Below are positions 29,463-37,160 of a DNA stretch of 64,000 bases, one piece after another. The translations under genes and the position numbers were made by a program. The DNA lies in contig CAVORB010000023.1 of assembly GCA_963698495.1 (NCBI GenBank), forward strand, positions 110,860 to 174,859. The letters run 5' to 3'. The stretch comes from CAVORB01 sp963698495 (GTDB lineage: Bacteria; Pseudomonadota; Gammaproteobacteria; Chromatiales; Chromatiaceae). How positions within the stretch are numbered: the first letter of the stretch is position 1; the number at the start of each line of letters is the position of its first letter. The notes beneath the pieces are model-generated. The model saw only the letters and a list, made by a program, of their open reading frames with translations, did not search any database and was not told the DNA's origin.

Positions 29463-30481
29463 GCTCCGGCGGTTCGCAAGGTGAATCGGAAGACGGCGCC
29501 TCCGGCCGGGTTCGGCTCGTACCAGAGTCGCCCGGCATGAGCCTCGATGATCGCCCGAGAGATAGCGAGCCCCATTCCCATCCCGCCTCTCGTGCCGGAA
29601 GATAGGGGCTCGAAGATGTCCGCGACCCGATCCGGCGGAACCCCAGGCCCCCGGTCCGTCACGCTGACCTGCACCTCCCGCTCATCGATCTGGAGCGCGC
29701 TGATCCGTGTCAGCACGTAGCGCGGCACCTGCGGTGCGCCCGCGCCGTCGCGAAAGATGGTCAGGTAGAGCACGGCGGCGTCCGCGGGCAGCGCCCGCAC
29801 CGCCTCGACCGTCTCGGCGACCGTCAGACCGACGAGGTAGCGGACCTCAAGCCTGTCCGCGTACCGCCCCAGCGCCGCCCGCGCAAGCTCGAGGTGCCGG
29901 ATGTCCGGCTCGGCGGTGCCGGCGATGACGGCAATCTGCCGGGTCGTCGGCCGCAGCCGCAACGCGAGATCCAGGGTGTGTCCGATCTCGAGCGCGACCG
30001 GGACCCCGATGGTGCGCGGATCGAGGCTGCGATCACCGAGCGCGGCCGTGGGCACGCTGTGAAAGACGATGCTCGCGCCCGGCCAGATCCGCGGGCGGTT
30101 GTCGAGGGCGAAATCGAGCGCGGTGGTTCCGGCCGCGACCACGACGTCCACCTCCAGGTCGCGATATTTCTTGCGCAGCAGCGCGACCACATCCGGATCG
30201 AGCTGGGCCCGAGGGAAGCGGTACATGTCGAGCGTCTCGGCGAAGAGCTCGGTCGCCACCCGGCTGGTGTCTTGAAGGGCCGCGCGCACCCCGCCGTCCA
30301 CGGCGAGGAAGGCCGGCAGATAGGGATCGGTCGCGTTCAGGATGACGACGCGCCGCGGCTCACCCGCACCGTCGCCAACCTGCGCGGACGCCACCGGAGG
30401 CGCGAGCGACCATGCGAGCATCATGACCAACCCGGCAAAGATCGCTCCCTTGACTCTCGCAATTTCCAGCACCGGGCACAT
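29459..30481 (-). CDS. Truncated sensor histidine kinase (sensor domain joined to the end of the ATPase domain)
   Basis: ATG 30481 gives a 340-residue protein. Residues 1-33 are a signal-like segment. Residues 44-255 resemble the ABC-substrate-binding-like sensor domain of some histidine kinases (RRVVILNATDPYLPAF, VLYLTIFRDGAG). Residues about 262-340 are the end of a HATPase_c domain: G1 box DRGPGVP and G2 box GGMGMGLAISRAI. The dimerisation and His-phosphotransfer region, the second membrane helix and the N box that should lie between are missing. The join is near 29690-29710 and keeps the frame. As written it cannot autophosphorylate. This may be a true internal deletion or an assembly collapse. 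Confidence 0.75.
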   Translation of the reverse strand: MCPVLEIARVKGAIFAGLVMMLAWSLAPPVASAQVGDGAGEPRRVVILNATDPYLPAFLAVDGGVRAALQDTSRVATELFAETLDMYRFPRAQLDPDVVALLRKKYRDLEVDVVVAAGTTALDFALDNRPRIWPGASIVFHSVPTAALGDRSLDPRTIGVPVALEIGHTLDLALRLRPTTRQIAVIAGTAEPDIRHLELARAALGRYADRLEVRYLVGLTVAETVEAVRALPADAAVLYLTIFRDGAGAPQVPRYVLTRISALQIDEREVQVSVTDRGPGVPPDRVADIFEPLSSGTRGGMGMGLAISRAIIEAHAGRLWYEPNPAGGAVFRFTLRTAGA

Positions 30482-30662
30482 GGGGGCGAAAGTATAGCGG
30501 GAGACGGAAGTAGGCGTGCACGCGGGGCATGTCCGTTGCTCGTACGACAGAGACGAGCATCCTCCTCGCCGTCGGGGTGAACGGCCTGACCAACTGCAAC
30601 CCGCCGTCCGGATCGCTGCCCCCTGCCCTCGCGCGTTCTCACAGCTGGGCGTAGCGTTCCGG

Positions 30663-31751
30663 CTAGTTTTTCTCGCTGGCCGGCGCCGCCTTGCCCGAGA
30701 ACGCTTCTTGTTCTGCTTTGTTCTGCGCGAACTTCCAATGTTGAAAAACCGGATGGTCTTGGTAGGCCTTTTGGGCGACGTAGCGCAGTACCCCGGCCAA
30801 GCGAAAGAACTGGACGACCGAGTCAATACGGAAGATCTCCTCCCCATCGACGTCGAAAAAAATCAGTGTAGGCGTGTAAAACAGCTCGAGATCCTCGGCC
30901 CACCGGCGCGGTGTCAGGCGACGGCCATCGGGGGTGAGCACCGGCGTGTCGTCATCCCGGACATTGAGCTGCACGACATCGAAGCCTGCGAATCGCTCGC
31001 GCACGACGGCGTCCTGCAGTGGCTCGCTGTGGAGCACGTCACAGGCATGGCAGTTGGGTTGCTCGAAGATCACCGCAAGCGGCTGGCTGGCTGGAAAATG
31101 CCGACGATCCAGCGCGAACGGCGGTTTCATGAACAAGGGGTCGGAGATCAGCGATTCATCCTCAAACAGGGGCGGCGGATTCGCCTGGGCGAGGTAATCT
31201 CGGAAAGACATGGCCTGATAATGTCCGTCGGCCACGTACTCCAGCGCGGCGCGCATCTCGTAGGCCGGGTAGAAGCCGCGCAGGACCAGCGCTTTCCTGC
31301 GGTCCTTTCCATAGAAGACCAGGGTGGGGGTGAACTGCGCGTCCTCGCGGACCGAGTAGTCTCTGACCGTCAGAGTCTCACCGTCCGGGGACGTTAGCTC
31401 CCGAACGTCGTGAATGCTGAGCCCAACCATGTCGAAGCGCCGGACCAGGTACTCGACCAGGTCCGGCCTGGCCAGGGTATCCTTGACCAGCGCCTTGCAG
31501 TAGGCGCAATGCGCTTGTCCGAAGTAGACGATCAGACCGGACTTGCCGCGCTTGAGGGCCTCATTCAGATCATCGTCGAGGTCCAGAAAGCTCTGCTTGA
31601 ACCAATCCGGGTATCCGCCATCGTAGTCGGTCGGGCGGTCGTCGAACGAGTAGACGCTCCCCGACTCCGCCGCTTGACCCGGGATATCGCCGACGAGCAC
31701 TTGGACGCTCATGATCCCCGAGAGGGTAAGGGTCGGTGCCAGCCTGCTCAT
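30663..31751 (-). CDS. Periplasmic protein with two thioredoxin-like domains
   Basis: From ATG 31751 the protein has 362 residues with a hydrophobic N-terminus that may act as signal or anchor. Two thioredoxin-like folds follow, each with a redox motif: CAYC (about C82/C85) and CHAC (about C234/C237), both with the cis-Pro context FTPTL or YTPTL. The first is preceded by YPDWFKQSFLDL, also found in the neighbour. It is a paralogue of the C-terminal part of the next gene (18 nt or more between them). A disulfide reductase or chaperone role in the periplasm is likely; no partner is known. Confidence 0.82.
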   Translation of the reverse strand: MSRLAPTLTLSGIMSVQVLVGDIPGQAAESGSVYSFDDRPTDYDGGYPDWFKQSFLDLDDDLNEALKRGKSGLIVYFGQAHCAYCKALVKDTLARPDLVEYLVRRFDMVGLSIHDVRELTSPDGETLTVRDYSVREDAQFTPTLVFYGKDRRKALVLRGFYPAYEMRAALEYVADGHYQAMSFRDYLAQANPPPLFEDESLISDPLFMKPPFALDRRHFPASQPLAVIFEQPNCHACDVLHSEPLQDAVVRERFAGFDVVQLNVRDDDTPVLTPDGRRLTPRRWAEDLELFYTPTLIFFDVDGEEIFRIDSVVQFFRLAGVLRYVAQKAYQDHPVFQHWKFAQNKAEQEAFSGKAAPASEKN

Positions 31752-31820
31752 GATGACGCGCCTTTGCGCTCGTGGATCGCTAGGCTCACAATGCGACGGC
31801 AATGTCCTCCTGACACCTGA

Positions 31821-33398
31821 TCACCCTCCGCGTCGCTGAATGCTTTCGATGGCCTTGGTCCGCCGCCAACGCTGCAGCTGGGCGTCCTGTTCGTAGGCCC
31901 TCTCCAGCACCAGCTGGAGTGACCCTTCCATCCGGAAACGAAGCGTCTCCGAGTCGAGCCGCATGACCTCTTGCCCCCCCTCGTCGAAGAAGAGGACGGC
32001 CGGGTGGTAGTTCAGCCCCAAGCGCCGGTACCAACTCGCGGGACTGGTCTTCTCGCCGTCAGGTGTCACGATGCGCCCTTGTTCATCGCTCGCGTCAAGC
32101 TGCACCGCCTCGTACTCACCAATCAGCCTGCGGATCGACTTGTCCTGAAGAACGCGCCGATGGAAGCGTTCGCAGGAACGGCATCCCGGCCGCTCGAAAA
32201 CCACGAGCAGAGGCTGTTGCGCCGGCATCACGCTGCGATCCAGCATGAAGGGCGGCCTCTCGAAGAGTGGGTCGGCGATGATGGGGGCGCCGTCGGAACC
32301 GGCCGCTGGCGAGGAGACCTCCAGGAAATCGCGGAGGCTCTGATGCCGGTACGCCTCGCTGTCCAGATAGTCGAGTACCTGGCGAAATCGATCGGGGGGG
32401 TAGTAGCCGACGATGCGCAGCAACAGCTGCCCCCCTTCGCCGACGAAGATCAGGGTCGGCGTGTAGCTCGCCCGATTGAGGGTTACGAACTCCTTCACCC
32501 GGTACTGGCTGCCGTCCAGGGTCGTGATCTCGCTGTCGTCGAAGATGTCGAGCCCGATGACATCGAAGGCATCCGTCAGCCGTTGCTTGATCTCTGCATC
32601 CTCCAGGGCGGTGTCCATGAACGCCTTGCAGTAGCTGCATCGGGAGGCGCTGATGAAGAGCATGATCCCCTTCTTACCCGAATCAACGGCTTCTTCCAGG
32701 TCGTCACGCAGGTCGAGAAAGCTGGTCTTGAACCAATCGGGAAACTTGACGTCCACGAAGACATCCTCGGCGAAATCCACACCGGAGGCGGTGGGCGCGG
32801 CGGTTTCAACCGGCGACTGAACCGCAGACGCGAGCCGGGCCGCGATCGCCTTGTTGCCTCCCCGGACGGCCCAGTCCGTTACGGATGAGCCTTGATAGTC
32901 CTTCATATCGATGCGCGCGCCCGCCGCAAGAAGCAAATCGACGCTCTCCTGACTGCCTTCCCCCGCCGCCAACATCAAGGGCGTTACTCCTCCCGCATCT
33001 CTCGCGTTGGGATTGGCGCCGGCCTCAAGCAGTGGCGTCAGGACTTCGGCTGTGCCGGCGACCGCGACGTGCAGGGATGACTCACCGAGCCGATTCGTGT
33101 TGTCGGGGTCCGCGCCGGCGCCAAGCAGCGCCTTGACGGCATCCGCACGGCGAGCCTTGACGGCGGTCAGGAGGGGGAGGTCGCCCGTCGCGCTTCGCTG
33201 TTCCGGGTCGGCTCCCGCAGCCAGGGCCGCCTCCAAGGCGATACTGTCGCGCTGAAGCACAAGGGCGGTCAGATCCGGCGCGGCGAAGGCGAAAGGCGTG
33301 TACAGCGCAGCGATCAAATGCAAGGTCGTTCGCAGCCTCGCTGTCCAGCTCAGACGCAGGAAGGGAGGACGATTCCCCTGGAAGATGAGATTCCGCAT
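31821..33398 (-). CDS. Ankyrin-repeat protein fused to two thioredoxin-like domains
   Basis: This 525-residue protein has an N-terminal signal-like segment (hydrophobic 26-40, FAFAAPD). About four to five ankyrin repeats follow (about 42-192; e.g. TPLLEAGANPNARDAGG and TPLMLAAGEGS). Then come two thioredoxin-like domains with CSYC (C254/C257) and CRSC (C406/C409). The second half matches the neighbouring 362-residue protein domain by domain, so the pair arose by duplication with gain or loss of the ankyrin part. Ankyrin repeats would provide substrate or partner binding for a periplasmic disulfide enzyme. It is first in the run toward the kinase gene and divergent from the CadC-like regulator. 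Confidence 0.82.
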   Translation of the reverse strand: MRNLIFQGNRPPFLRLSWTARLRTTLHLIAALYTPFAFAAPDLTALVLQRDSIALEAALAAGADPEQRSATGDLPLLTAVKARRADAVKALLGAGADPDNTNRLGESSLHVAVAGTAEVLTPLLEAGANPNARDAGGVTPLMLAAGEGSQESVDLLLAAGARIDMKDYQGSSVTDWAVRGGNKAIAARLASAVQSPVETAAPTASGVDFAEDVFVDVKFPDWFKTSFLDLRDDLEEAVDSGKKGIMLFISASRCSYCKAFMDTALEDAEIKQRLTDAFDVIGLDIFDDSEITTLDGSQYRVKEFVTLNRASYTPTLIFVGEGGQLLLRIVGYYPPDRFRQVLDYLDSEAYRHQSLRDFLEVSSPAAGSDGAPIIADPLFERPPFMLDRSVMPAQQPLLVVFERPGCRSCERFHRRVLQDKSIRRLIGEYEAVQLDASDEQGRIVTPDGEKTSPASWYRRLGLNYHPAVLFFDEGGQEVMRLDSETLRFRMEGSLQLVLERAYEQDAQLQRWRRTKAIESIQRRGG

Positions 33399-33528
33399 GG
33401 TTCACCCCGCTATGATTCCGAAGACTCGCTGTCCGAAATAGCGCTACGCTTTCCACAAGTCCTAGCGAAACGCCGCAGTTTTTCCGACGTTTTTCCACTG
33501 ATGTAAGAAACGAGGCGAAAAAGCGCGT

Positions 33529-35241
33529 TTGTACCCCGTGGAAGACCGCGACCAAGACCTGCCATACACCTCGCATGGCCCGTTTCGCCTGGGGGACGCC
33601 CGGATCGATCCGCCAGGTCTTTGCATTGAGCGGGCGGGCTCAAGCCAGCGGGTTGAGGCAAAGGTCATGGAGGTTCTCCTGGCACTGGCCCGCCAACCCG
33701 GGCAGGTTGTCTCCCGCCAGGATCTCGAGCGCGCGGTCTGGCCGGGGCGCATCGTCACCGACGATGCGGTGACGAACGCCGTCGCGAAGCTCCGCAGGGC
33801 GCTGGACGACAACCCGCGCGCGCCTCGGTTCATCGAGACCATCGCCAAGAGCGGCTATCGCCTGAAGATCGAGCCAGTTGCCGACGGCGAGACTACCGCT
33901 GCCAAGCCGGCGGCCTCGACAGCGGGGACCGTCGGGAAGGCGTTGAGAGGCGGGTGGGTGCTCGGCGGTTCGTTGCTGATCGCACTGGTCGCCTTCCTCG
34001 CGATCTGGGATTGGCGGTCAGGAGATGAGCCGTCCCCCGTCGAGCCCCCCGCCGGCACGACCACATCCATAGCCGTGATCCCCTTCGACGTGCTCGGCGA
34101 AGACGCCTCACAGACCTACTTCGCGGAAGGCATCACCCTGGACCTGATCACCGAGCTGTCGCGCATTCCGGGGCTGCTGGTGATCGCGCCCGGAACCATG
34201 TTCGGCTACCGGAAAACGGCCATGACCGATCGCGAGATCGCCTCAGAGCTGAATGTGCGATACCTGATTCGGGGCGGAGTCCAGCGCATCGGTGACCGGG
34301 TCCGAATCAACATCCGCCTGCTCGAAGCCGACCGCGGTAGTACGCTTTGGGCCGATCGATTCGCCGGTGAGACCGACAGCCTGTTCCGCATCCAGGATCA
34401 GGTGGTGGAAGGCATCGCCAGCGCGCTTCCGATGCAGCTGGCACTGTCCCATCCGCCTCTGGAGCGAAACGGGGCGACGGAGAGCATCGCCGCTTACGAC
34501 GAGTTCCTTCGCGGACGTGAAAGGTACGGCAGGCTCACCCCCGAGGATAATCGCGTCGCCCGGTACCACTTCGAGCGGGCAATCGCATTGGATCCCGGGT
34601 TCGCTCGCGCCCACGCCGGACTGGCGCTTGCCTGGTCGCGCCTTGCCATCGACGGTTGGACCGATGATCCCGCGAGCGCGCTTTCGAGAGCGGAGGAGCA
34701 TGCGGAGCGCGCGGCATCGATCGACCCGTCCGTTCCCCAGATCCACTTCGTGCGCGCTCAGGCGGAGCTTTTCCGGGGGCATCACATCGAGGCAGCGGAT
34801 GCAGCTTCGACCGCGATCGAACTGGACCCCAACTACGCGGATGCCTACGCGCTGCTGGCCTGGATTCTTCACTACGCCGGTCGGCCGGACCAGGCCGGGC
34901 TCATGCTGGCTGAAGCACTCAAACGAAATCCCCGCTCCTCGGCCTCCTATCACGAGATCGCCGGCGAGATCTATTTCGCGACGGACCGCTACGAGCGGGC
35001 GGCTGAGGAGTTCGCGGCCGCGCTCGCGCGCAATCCCGCCCACACGCGCGCGCGACTCTGGCAAGCGGCGACGCTCTCGAAGCTAGGACGTTCAGAAGAG
35101 GCCGCGTGGGAGGTCCAGGAGCTGCTGGCCGTCAACCCGGAGTTTTCGCTGTCGCGGCTGCTGCTCGCCTTTCCTTTGAAGGATCCGCATCAGCGCGACG
35201 CCCTGACCGAGGCGCTGGCCCAGCTTGGGCTGCCGAAGTAG
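33529..35241 (+). CDS. CadC-like transmembrane winged-helix regulator with TPR domain
   Basis: This protein of about 570 residues starts at TTG 33529 (a GTG lies three codons on, so the exact start is uncertain). Residues about 15-115 are an OmpR/PhoB-type winged helix (RQDLERAVWPGR ... FIETIAKSGYRL). One membrane helix lies at 142-160. A TolB-like beta domain follows (IAVIPFDVLGED, about 180-310), then TPR repeats to the C-terminus. Such regulators bind DNA from the membrane and sense through the periplasmic part. It is divergent from the ankyrin-thioredoxin gene with 130 bp between, so it probably controls that gene pair. A small AAAAGC / GCTTTT hairpin at 35348-35363 may end the transcript. 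Confidence 0.87.
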   Translation: MYPVEDRDQDLPYTSHGPFRLGDARIDPPGLCIERAGSSQRVEAKVMEVLLALARQPGQVVSRQDLERAVWPGRIVTDDAVTNAVAKLRRALDDNPRAPRFIETIAKSGYRLKIEPVADGETTAAKPAASTAGTVGKALRGGWVLGGSLLIALVAFLAIWDWRSGDEPSPVEPPAGTTTSIAVIPFDVLGEDASQTYFAEGITLDLITELSRIPGLLVIAPGTMFGYRKTAMTDREIASELNVRYLIRGGVQRIGDRVRINIRLLEADRGSTLWADRFAGETDSLFRIQDQVVEGIASALPMQLALSHPPLERNGATESIAAYDEFLRGRERYGRLTPEDNRVARYHFERAIALDPGFARAHAGLALAWSRLAIDGWTDDPASALSRAEEHAERAASIDPSVPQIHFVRAQAELFRGHHIEAADAASTAIELDPNYADAYALLAWILHYAGRPDQAGLMLAEALKRNPRSSASYHEIAGEIYFATDRYERAAEEFAAALARNPAHTRARLWQAATLSKLGRSEEAAWEVQELLAVNPEFSLSRLLLAFPLKDPHQRDALTEALAQLGLPK

Positions 35242-35479
35242 GACTGAAGCGGCAAGCCGTCGCTGGCATGGGCCGGTCAGCAGATCCTGCTGCGAAGGGA
35301 CGACTCGACGACTCGGGCCGAGACGGCGCGTCGAGGAAAAACATCGCAAAAGCGTCGGCTTTTCTTCAGAAGTAAGCTCCATCGGGCTGCTAGCGTAGAA
35401 ATCGAGAACCGGAAATTCTCGGTTGGTTGCAAGGAGGCACCCTGAAATCGACGAGCTCTTATGAGCCGGGAGCAATCCG

Positions 35480-35767
35480 ATGAAGACGCTTATGGCAGCA
35501 GTCGCAACAGTGCTTTTCGCCGCGAACGCCGCCGGCCACGATGTCTATCGTGACCTGGGCGTGGGCAACACCGATCTGTTCGATCAGCATCCGCCGGCCG
35601 AGCGCACGGCTGGTGTCCAGCCAAGTGTCGGTGACAGCTTCGACCGTTACTGGGGCCTGGCTGAGGACAACCCGGATCTGTTCGGCCCGGTTCCAGCCGG
35701 CGGAACCGGGTCTATCGACCCGCAGATCTACCATGGAGTCCGGGGAAATCCCGACCTCAGCTACTGA
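35480..35767 (+). CDS. Small secreted protein with three NPDLF-type repeats
   Basis: This 95-residue protein has a signal peptide (MKTLMAAVATVLFAANAAG). The mature part contains three copies of a short repeat ending in N-x-D-L: GVGNTDLF (27-34), AEDNPDLF (61-68) and VRGNPDLS (87-94), each preceded by a Tyr or Leu/Gly segment. I do not know a function. The stop lies directly against the left end of the hairpin array at 35773. A further GNADLF-like stretch occurs in another frame just after the stop, so the gene may once have been longer. Confidence 0.65.
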   Translation: MKTLMAAVATVLFAANAAGHDVYRDLGVGNTDLFDQHPPAERTAGVQPSVGDSFDRYWGLAEDNPDLFGPVPAGGTGSIDPQIYHGVRGNPDLSY

Positions 35768-35772
35768 GGGAA

Positions 35773-35914
35773 ACGCTGATCTATTCAGCGCTTTCCGCGA
35801 CACAGGGATGTGACGCCATTTTCGAGCGCGTAAGCGCTTGAAAATGCAGCCACCCAAGAACCGCGCTTTTTGGGTGGCGTGCTGATTTTGGCCAGGATGG
35901 CCAATAATCAGCGT
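35773..35914. repeat. MITE-like array of four hairpins with terminal inverted repeats
   Basis: The segment is bounded by ACGCTGAT (35773-35780) and ATCAGCGT (35907-35914), a perfect 8-bp inverted pair. Inside are four hairpins: 35774-35790 (6 bp); 35819-35844 (11 bp with one wobble and a GTAA loop); 35849-35878 (12 bp, one wobble, 6-nt loop); and 35881-35912 (14 bp with one bulge, 3-nt loop). It lies between convergent genes, so it could also serve as a two-way terminator. The size and ends fit a miniature inverted-repeat element. No transposase is present. Confidence 0.65.
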
Positions 35915-35969
35915 CTTGAGTGAGCTACCCCGTACCGCAAATCGATCGGCGACCGAAGTTCTCGTGATC

Positions 35970-37160
35970 TCAACCGGTACGGTTGATGCGACGCTCCAGC
36001 CGCCGGACACGGCGCTCCCGCGCCGGTCCCGGCGGCAGCCTGGCTGCCACCGCCAGCGCTTGCGGAAAGTCCCCCGCGCTGTGCTCCAGGTACTTGGCCA
36101 GCGCCTCCGTGGCCATCGTGTCGCCGTCTTGCGCCAGTGCCCGCCAGATGTCGAGCGCCTGACGCCACGCGCCGAGCCGGCGGTAGAACCGCGCCAGCTC
36201 CAGTAACCCGGCGGGGCAAAGCCGATCACGGCTGGTCTCTAGGACGCGCAGCGCCGTATCTCCGTCACCGCGCCCGAGGTGATGGCGGGCGACCGCTCTC
36301 GCATCCGCCCCATTTCCCGCCGGATCGCGCAGGCTGCGCGCCAATGCGGGGACCAGGGCCGGCAGGGACAGGAGATCCCGGCGGTTGTGCTCGAGGACGC
36401 CGGCGAGGGTATCGACCTCCCCCCGCCGCAGCCAGGCGAGCCAGGCGCTCGGGGCCTCGGAGCCCGACAGGTCTCCCCCGCGCCCGACGCCGAGCAGACG
36501 CTCCTCGGCCGTCGCCAGCCTGCAGTCCGGCCAGACCGGGGCGAAGGCGCGGCGCACCAGTCCGAGCAGGTCGAGGTGAGCCATCGGTTCCAGCGGCGAG
36601 CGCTTCCCGGCCAGCCGGAAGCGAGTGGTCAGCAGCGGAACATCGAAGGTCTTGCCGTTGTAGGTGACCAGCAGCCCGGCCGAGCCGATCTCGCGTCCGA
36701 TCGCGTCCAGATAGCCCGGCTCCGCGTCCAGCCTGGTGAGCAGGTACTGGCGCACCAGCAGGGCATCGCCCTCGATCCGCGCGAGGCCGCACAGAAAGGC
36801 CCAGGTCCCGGTGCCGCCGGCGAGCCCGCTGGTCTCGGTGTCGAGAAACAGCCAGCCGGACGGCGGGCCGCAGTCCTGCGCCAGAGACGGCAGCTCCGGC
36901 ACGCAGGCGCCGAGCACGACTCGCCCATGACGTCGCGTGAGCGGATACCGGCGCTCCACCCGAAGCACCCCGCGAGCGAGTGCTTTGGCGCCAAGGCGCT
37001 CGGCAAGGACTTGCTCGTCGGGTACGGGCGCGGTCGTATGACGCCGACCAGCCCCACCCAGCCGGCGCAGCCGCTCCGCCAGATCGGACCTCTGCGGCGC
37101 GGGCGCGGGCTCGGGCAACACGCCGCCCCGCAGTTGCCGCAGGCGCTGGTCAAGCCTCAC
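35970..37160 (-). CDS. mrfB: RNase H-fold exonuclease MrfB/YprB-like
   Basis: This 396-residue protein has a DEDD-type exonuclease core: FLDTETSGLAGGTG (first Asp-Glu, about 108-121), LVTYNGKTFDVPLL (about 163-176) and a later HNRRDLLSL with the last Asp (about 270). The C-terminal 120 residues form TPR-like helices. It matches the YprB/MrfB family, the nuclease partner of the MrfA helicase in repair of mitomycin C damage in Bacillus. Its start overlaps the helicase stop by 11 nt, giving the conserved A-B order. Confidence 0.85.
   Translation of the reverse strand: MRLDQRLRQLRGGVLPEPAPAPQRSDLAERLRRLGGAGRRHTTAPVPDEQVLAERLGAKALARGVLRVERRYPLTRRHGRVVLGACVPELPSLAQDCGPPSGWLFLDTETSGLAGGTGTWAFLCGLARIEGDALLVRQYLLTRLDAEPGYLDAIGREIGSAGLLVTYNGKTFDVPLLTTRFRLAGKRSPLEPMAHLDLLGLVRRAFAPVWPDCRLATAEERLLGVGRGGDLSGSEAPSAWLAWLRRGEVDTLAGVLEHNRRDLLSLPALVPALARSLRDPAGNGADARAVARHHLGRGDGDTALRVLETSRDRLCPAGLLELARFYRRLGAWRQALDIWRALAQDGDTMATEALAKYLEHSAGDFPQALAVAARLPPGPARERRVRRLERRINRTG

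Noticed and set aside
35773..35914. CRISPR array
   Set aside because: The hairpins differ in sequence and spacing and no direct repeat with constant spacers exists here or elsewhere in the window.
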